64,000 nucleotides of DNA, from positions 186,001 to 250,000 of the forward strand of contig JAJVHV010000001.1 in assembly GCA_022072445.1 (NCBI GenBank). Direction: 5' to 3'. The DNA is from Phycisphaerae bacterium (GTDB lineage: Bacteria > Planctomycetota > Phycisphaerae > UBA1845 > Fen-1342). Below, one piece after another: positions 60,166-64,000 of this stretch. How positions within the stretch are numbered: the first letter of the stretch is position 1; every line of letters starts with the position of its first letter. The notes beneath the pieces are model-generated. The model worked only from the letters and a program-made list of their open reading frames with translations, was not told the origin of the DNA and did no database searches. Position numbers and translations under genes: made by a program.

Positions 60166-62493
60166 ATGTCGAGCTACTGCATGCGAGTCTCGGCGATCGT
60201 CTTGATCGCCGCGGCGTCGATGGCGGCGAACGAGAAACCAGTCCGCTTCCGAGTCGCACCCAATCACCCGTCGGGCCTGTGGCCCTGGGCTGTCGCGACC
60301 GGCGACGTGAACGGCGACGGCCTCATCGACTTTGTAACCGCCGACATCGACGTCCAGGAGTCTGGCGTTCCAGCCAAGGCCACGATCAGCTTCAATAACG
60401 GCGACGGCACGTTCTCGACGGCGCGCTACAGCGTGGGCGAGGCGCCGCGTGGCGTCGCGCTGGCCGACTTCAACCACGACGGGCGACTGGACATCGTGAC
60501 CAGCGACACCTGGAACGATCGAGCCGCCGTACTGCTGAGCAAGGCGGATGGGACCTACGCGGCGGCGAAGTTCGTCGCCTCCACCTGGACTGCGCAGACC
60601 GTTCGCACGGCCGACTTCAACAACGACGGCTGGGAAGACTTTGCTATCGCCGGCGAAGTCTCCAACCAGATCAGGGTCCACCGCAACAACGCCGCCGGCG
60701 GGTTCGTCAACGGCGGCACACTCAACACTGGCAACGGCGGTGTCACGATCGCAGTGGGCGATCTCAATCGTGACGGCTGGACCGACGTCGTGGCGGCGGA
60801 CGACCGCGTGCTGGTGTATCGCAACCAGGGCAACGGCACTTTTGCGGCCGCCGTCAGCTACCCGACCAGCGCCTATGCCATGTCGGATCTGGTGGTCGCG
60901 GACTTTGACGGCGACAACTGGCCCGACGTGGCCGGCACGGCGGGCGCGATCCACCTGCTTCGCAACAACGGCGACGGGACGCTGGGCGCCGAAACGACCT
61001 ACGACAACGGCTCGTGGATGATGACAGCAGCGGACCTGAATGCGGACGGATACCCGGACATCGCCGGCGGCAACTACCTGGCCAATTCCGTGTCCGTGCT
61101 GTTCGCCGATGGCGCGGGCGGATTTCGACCGCAGGTGAACTGGGGTGGCAGCGACCAGCTCCGTTGCGTCGGCGCCGGAGACTTCGACGGCGACGGGCTG
61201 GTGGACCTGATCGCCCCTAGTGCTGACTCACACCAGATGCAGGCGACGCTCTTCATCAACGCCGGTGACGAGACGTTCGTCGCGCGGCGCGACTATCCGC
61301 TGATCGACTCGGCGACGGGAGTCGCGCTGGCCGACTTCGACGGCGATGGGTATCTCGACGCGACCATCCCCGTCTACCGGGCGAATCAGAACGTGCTCGG
61401 CTTTCTCTACGGCGTCGGCGACGGGACGTTTGAGAGTCCGGTCTATACGCCGCACTGGGGCAACATGCAGCCGACAGGCGTCACGGTGGCGGACTTCAAC
61501 CGCGACGGACGGCCAGACGTTGCGGCGAGCGTGTTCAGTCCCGGCAATGGCGTACTGGTGTTCTACAACCTCGGCAACCGCAGCTTTTCTGCGCCCGACT
61601 TCTGGGGAGCGGGAGGCAATCCGTCGGCGGTTGCCGCCGCGGATCTTGACGGCGACGCGTGGGACGACCTCGTGGTCGTCAACGGCTCGCAGCTCGACAA
61701 CACCATCACCGTGCTGTTCAACAACCAGGACGGCTTTTTTGTGAACAGCACGTTCTACGACGTCGGGCTGCGGCCAGGCGGCGCCGCGATCGGCGATTGG
61801 GACGGCGACGGCGACAATGATGTGGTCGTCACCAACAGCACCAACGCCGTCAACCTGATGTACAACGACGGCTTCGGTAATCTGTCGCGCGTCGATCGGG
61901 CCGTCGGCGCCGCGCAGGGCACGCCAAAGCTGGTCGACATGGACGCGGATGGTTTTTTCGACCTGGTGCTTGCGACCGGTGTCGTGACCTTGATGCGAAA
62001 CGACCACCAAGGCGGCTTCAGCGGGCCCGAATTCTCGACGACGTTTGCGAGCTCGGTCGCCGTCGCCGACTTCGACGCGGACGGCGACGCGGACGTGATC
62101 GGGTCGTATCCGGTGTTGAGTCAGGTGTACGTGGCGATCAACGACGGCGCGGGCATCCTGACCGATCAGGCCGAGTTTTTCGAAGCCGGCTACGGCTGCT
62201 ATCGCCTGAACGCCGGCGATCTTGACGGCGACGGGCTCCCCGAGCTTCTGACCGCCAACTTCGAAGCCCGCAGCATTTCGGTGCTGCGTAACATCACGCG
62301 ACTCGTCGGCGACTTGAACTGCGACGGCAGCACCAACGGCTTCGACGTCGACGCGTTTGTGCTCGCTCTGACCGACCCAGCGGCGTACGCGGCGGCGTAT
62401 CCGAATTGCGACATTCGCAGCGGCGACGTGAACGCCGATGGCACGGTGAATGGCTTTGACGTCGACCCGTTTGTCGGTCTGCTCGGCGGTTGA
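60166..62493 (+). CDS. Secreted double FG-GAP/VCBS propeller protein with dockerin tail (cluster gene 7)
   Basis: A 775-residue protein; ATG 60166 has GGAAGGAG upstream. Signal peptide CMRVSAIVLIAAASMAA. About fourteen calcium-loop blades are visible, from DVNGDGLIDFVT, DFNHDGRLDIVT and DFNNDGWEDFAI through DFDADGDADVIG to DLDGDGLPELLT. That is twice a seven-blade set, so two propellers in tandem are likely. The tail is slightly divergent (GDLNCDGSTNGFDVDAF, later GTVNGFDVDPFVGLLGG). Confidence 0.9.
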   Translation: MSSYCMRVSAIVLIAAASMAANEKPVRFRVAPNHPSGLWPWAVATGDVNGDGLIDFVTADIDVQESGVPAKATISFNNGDGTFSTARYSVGEAPRGVALADFNHDGRLDIVTSDTWNDRAAVLLSKADGTYAAAKFVASTWTAQTVRTADFNNDGWEDFAIAGEVSNQIRVHRNNAAGGFVNGGTLNTGNGGVTIAVGDLNRDGWTDVVAADDRVLVYRNQGNGTFAAAVSYPTSAYAMSDLVVADFDGDNWPDVAGTAGAIHLLRNNGDGTLGAETTYDNGSWMMTAADLNADGYPDIAGGNYLANSVSVLFADGAGGFRPQVNWGGSDQLRCVGAGDFDGDGLVDLIAPSADSHQMQATLFINAGDETFVARRDYPLIDSATGVALADFDGDGYLDATIPVYRANQNVLGFLYGVGDGTFESPVYTPHWGNMQPTGVTVADFNRDGRPDVAASVFSPGNGVLVFYNLGNRSFSAPDFWGAGGNPSAVAAADLDGDAWDDLVVVNGSQLDNTITVLFNNQDGFFVNSTFYDVGLRPGGAAIGDWDGDGDNDVVVTNSTNAVNLMYNDGFGNLSRVDRAVGAAQGTPKLVDMDADGFFDLVLATGVVTLMRNDHQGGFSGPEFSTTFASSVAVADFDADGDADVIGSYPVLSQVYVAINDGAGILTDQAEFFEAGYGCYRLNAGDLDGDGLPELLTANFEARSISVLRNITRLVGDLNCDGSTNGFDVDAFVLALTDPAAYAAAYPNCDIRSGDVNADGTVNGFDVDPFVGLLGG

Positions 62494-62567
62494 ATCTGCG
62501 TCTCGGCGCGCCGGTGTGTGCGGCAGAGCCTGCGCCGGACGCCGGACCTTGAGCTGGAGGACATTCG

Positions 62568-63932
62568 ATGCTCCCGCGAACAACTCTCATCGTTGCGACG
62601 ACGGTCTCGATCGTCGCGACAACTCTCGCCGGCAGCGACGGCTGGCAGTTCGTGTCGTCGCCCAACGGCGGCGATTACTCGAACCTGTTGCGCGACGTGA
62701 CGGGCATGTCGCCGAACGACGTTTGGGCGGTGGGAACCTGGTCGCCGGTGCCCGAGCCGTTCCACGGGACCACGCACTACACGCTGATCCTGCACTACGA
62801 CGGCGGCGCGTGGTCGGTCGTGCCCAGCCCGAATCTCGACGACCGGGTTGAAGGCTACAACGACCTGACCGGAATCGCCGCCCGCGCCGCCGACGACGTG
62901 TGGGCCGTCGGCGTGGCGGGCAGCTCCGCATCGCCCATGGTGCTGCACTTCGACGGCCAGCAGTGGTCGCCGGAGGCGGCACCGCCCAATAACGGCTCGG
63001 CCTTTCTATGGAAGGCCGCGGCGGTCGGTCCGCAGCGTCAGATCTGGGCGGTCGGTGGGCAGAACGGTCTGATCAGCCAGGCGCCGTTCATCCCGCTGGT
63101 CGCGCGTCTCAACGGCGACACGTGGGAATCGCTCGCCGGCGTAACGGTCGGCGCGCTGCGGACGTACTTCTATTCGGTCGACGGAATGGGGCCGAACGAC
63201 GTCTGGGCGGTCGGCACGTGGGGCCACAACTACGGCGAGTTCCGCGTGCTCATCGAGCACTTTGACGGCGTACGCTGGCGCGCCGTGAACTATCCAACCC
63301 CCGGGCTCAACATCGACTCGCTCACCGACGTGGTTGCCGTCGCGCCCGACGACGTCTGGGCCGTCGGCTACTACTACCACAAGACGCACTTCACCACTCA
63401 GCCTCTCATCCTGCACTACGACGGCAACGACTGGACGCAGGTCGATTTGCCGCCCTTCCTGGACGGCGCCGCCGAGCTTCGTGCGGTGACGGCCCGCGGT
63501 GCAAGCGAGGTGTACGCGGCCGGGACTTACGCAGATGCGGAAGGCATCCCGCGTCCGTTCATTCTCAAGTACGACGGTGCACAGTGGGCCGTCGATACCC
63601 CGGCGGTCACGGACGGCCTGGGCGAGTGGTTCTTCGGTCTGGGTGCGATTCCCGGCGGCGACCTCTGGGCGGTGGGCGAGTACTTCAATGGCTCGGCACA
63701 GTCGGACTCGCCGCTCACCGAGCGCCTCGCCGGGACTCGGCACCCCGGCGACATGAACTGCGACGGTTCGGTGAACGGGTTTGACGTCGACGGCTTCGTG
63801 CTGGCGCTGAGCGATCCAGCCGGCTACGCGACGCAATATCCGGACTGCGACATCGACAACGGCGACGTCAACGCCGACGGATCGGTGAATGGGTTTGACG
63901 TGGACGGATTCGTCGCTCTGCTCGGCGGATGA
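62568..63932 (+). CDS. Secreted WAVG-repeat propeller protein with dockerin tail (cluster gene 8)
   Basis: A 454-residue protein; ATG 62568 has TGGAGG upstream. Signal peptide TTLIVATTVSIVATTLAG. Seven copies of a (P/A)NDVWAVG-like unit are visible: PNDVWAVGTW, ADDVWAVGV, RQIWAVGG, PNDVWAVGTW, PDDVWAVGYY, ASEVYAAGTY and GDLWAVGEY. Between them lie LILHYDGGAWS-like strands, so each unit is a propeller blade. Canonical tail ending ALLGG. Last tail-bearing gene in the window. Confidence 0.88.
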   Translation: MLPRTTLIVATTVSIVATTLAGSDGWQFVSSPNGGDYSNLLRDVTGMSPNDVWAVGTWSPVPEPFHGTTHYTLILHYDGGAWSVVPSPNLDDRVEGYNDLTGIAARAADDVWAVGVAGSSASPMVLHFDGQQWSPEAAPPNNGSAFLWKAAAVGPQRQIWAVGGQNGLISQAPFIPLVARLNGDTWESLAGVTVGALRTYFYSVDGMGPNDVWAVGTWGHNYGEFRVLIEHFDGVRWRAVNYPTPGLNIDSLTDVVAVAPDDVWAVGYYYHKTHFTTQPLILHYDGNDWTQVDLPPFLDGAAELRAVTARGASEVYAAGTYADAEGIPRPFILKYDGAQWAVDTPAVTDGLGEWFFGLGAIPGGDLWAVGEYFNGSAQSDSPLTERLAGTRHPGDMNCDGSVNGFDVDGFVLALSDPAGYATQYPDCDIDNGDVNADGSVNGFDVDGFVALLGG

Positions 63933-64000
63933 ACTCCGCCAACCGACACCATCTCAGGCTGTCACCGGACCGTCGCTGCCGGGCGGCGGAAAGAGACGCA
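63933..64000. other. Window end, downstream of the last tail gene
   Basis: The 68 bases after the stop end in GGCGGAAAGAGACGCA, which could be the ribosome site of a ninth gene starting just past the window. No start codon is inside it. Confidence 0.35.

Noticed and set aside
61228-62583. A 451-codon minus-strand frame over cluster gene 7
   Set aside because: Mirror of the repetitive FG-GAP DNA; its Val/Arg periodicity follows the calcium-loop codons on the other strand.
49781-63932. LPXTG or PEP-CTERM style sorting signals on the tail proteins
   Set aside because: No LPXTG, no PEP motif and no C-terminal membrane helix with basic end; the termini are LLGG directly after the second calcium loop.
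1-64000. tRNA or rRNA genes, integrases, transposases
   Set aside because: None could be recognised on either strand; the repeat families seen are noncoding.

Overview
The window is high-GC DNA that reads as a chromosomal segment of a planctomycete, most likely of the Phycisphaerae type. This is an inference from several marks: secreted proteins ending in a dockerin-like tail (GDMNCDGSVNGFDVDGF ... LLGG), a pilin-like protein with an H-X9-DG motif, a Phycisphaerae-style 'YQGKLSDGG' secreted fibre protein, PilZ proteins, a large sulfatase-like lipoprotein, and an intergenic palindrome family that would translate as AQPPSAV. I see no tRNA, rRNA, CRISPR array, prophage or transposase.

Layout. 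1-12.7 kb holds the end of a HAD hydrolase, a DPP-IV-type peptidase, a secreted propeller protein with a dockerin tail, a three-gene membrane operon built on 4-bp overlaps (including a CPBP intramembrane protease), a GlcD-type FAD oxidase, a sulfatase-fold lipoprotein and a PHP hydrolase. 13.2-15.5 kb is a tandem trio of YcgR/PilZ proteins, followed by a repeat-rich noncoding stretch with a strong orphan terminator. 16-34.2 kb is mostly housekeeping: a DUF971 protein, accA, tyrA, pyrD, a HEAT-repeat/membrane pair, a Cys/Met PLP enzyme, purB, selA, a PhzF-family protein, murG, an NHL propeller, GNAT and glutaredoxin-like proteins. 34.5-45.7 kb carries an S74-chaperone fibre protein, a PhoD-like phosphatase with a degenerate dockerin tail, a secreted GH38 alpha-mannosidase and a glycogen-debranching-type enzyme. 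45.7-49.8 kb has a tandem 202-bp duplication, the pilin-like protein, a tyrosine-phosphatase lipoprotein, an enoyl-CoA hydratase and about 600 bp of apparently empty DNA.

The most striking part is 49.8-63.9 kb: eight consecutive co-directional genes, each encoding a signal peptide, a large repetitive beta-rich ectodomain (two beta-helices, then six beta-propeller-like proteins of several unrelated repeat classes) and the same C-terminal tail of about 60 residues. The tail has two calcium-loop motifs, two conserved cysteines and an LLGG terminus. It is well conserved in DNA although the ectodomains are unrelated. This looks like a modular surface or matrix display set in which one common tail carries interchangeable heads. 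No cohesin-like partner is visible in the window.

Most start codons were chosen by Shine-Dalgarno position and signal-peptide geometry. Promoter calls are consensus matches by eye.
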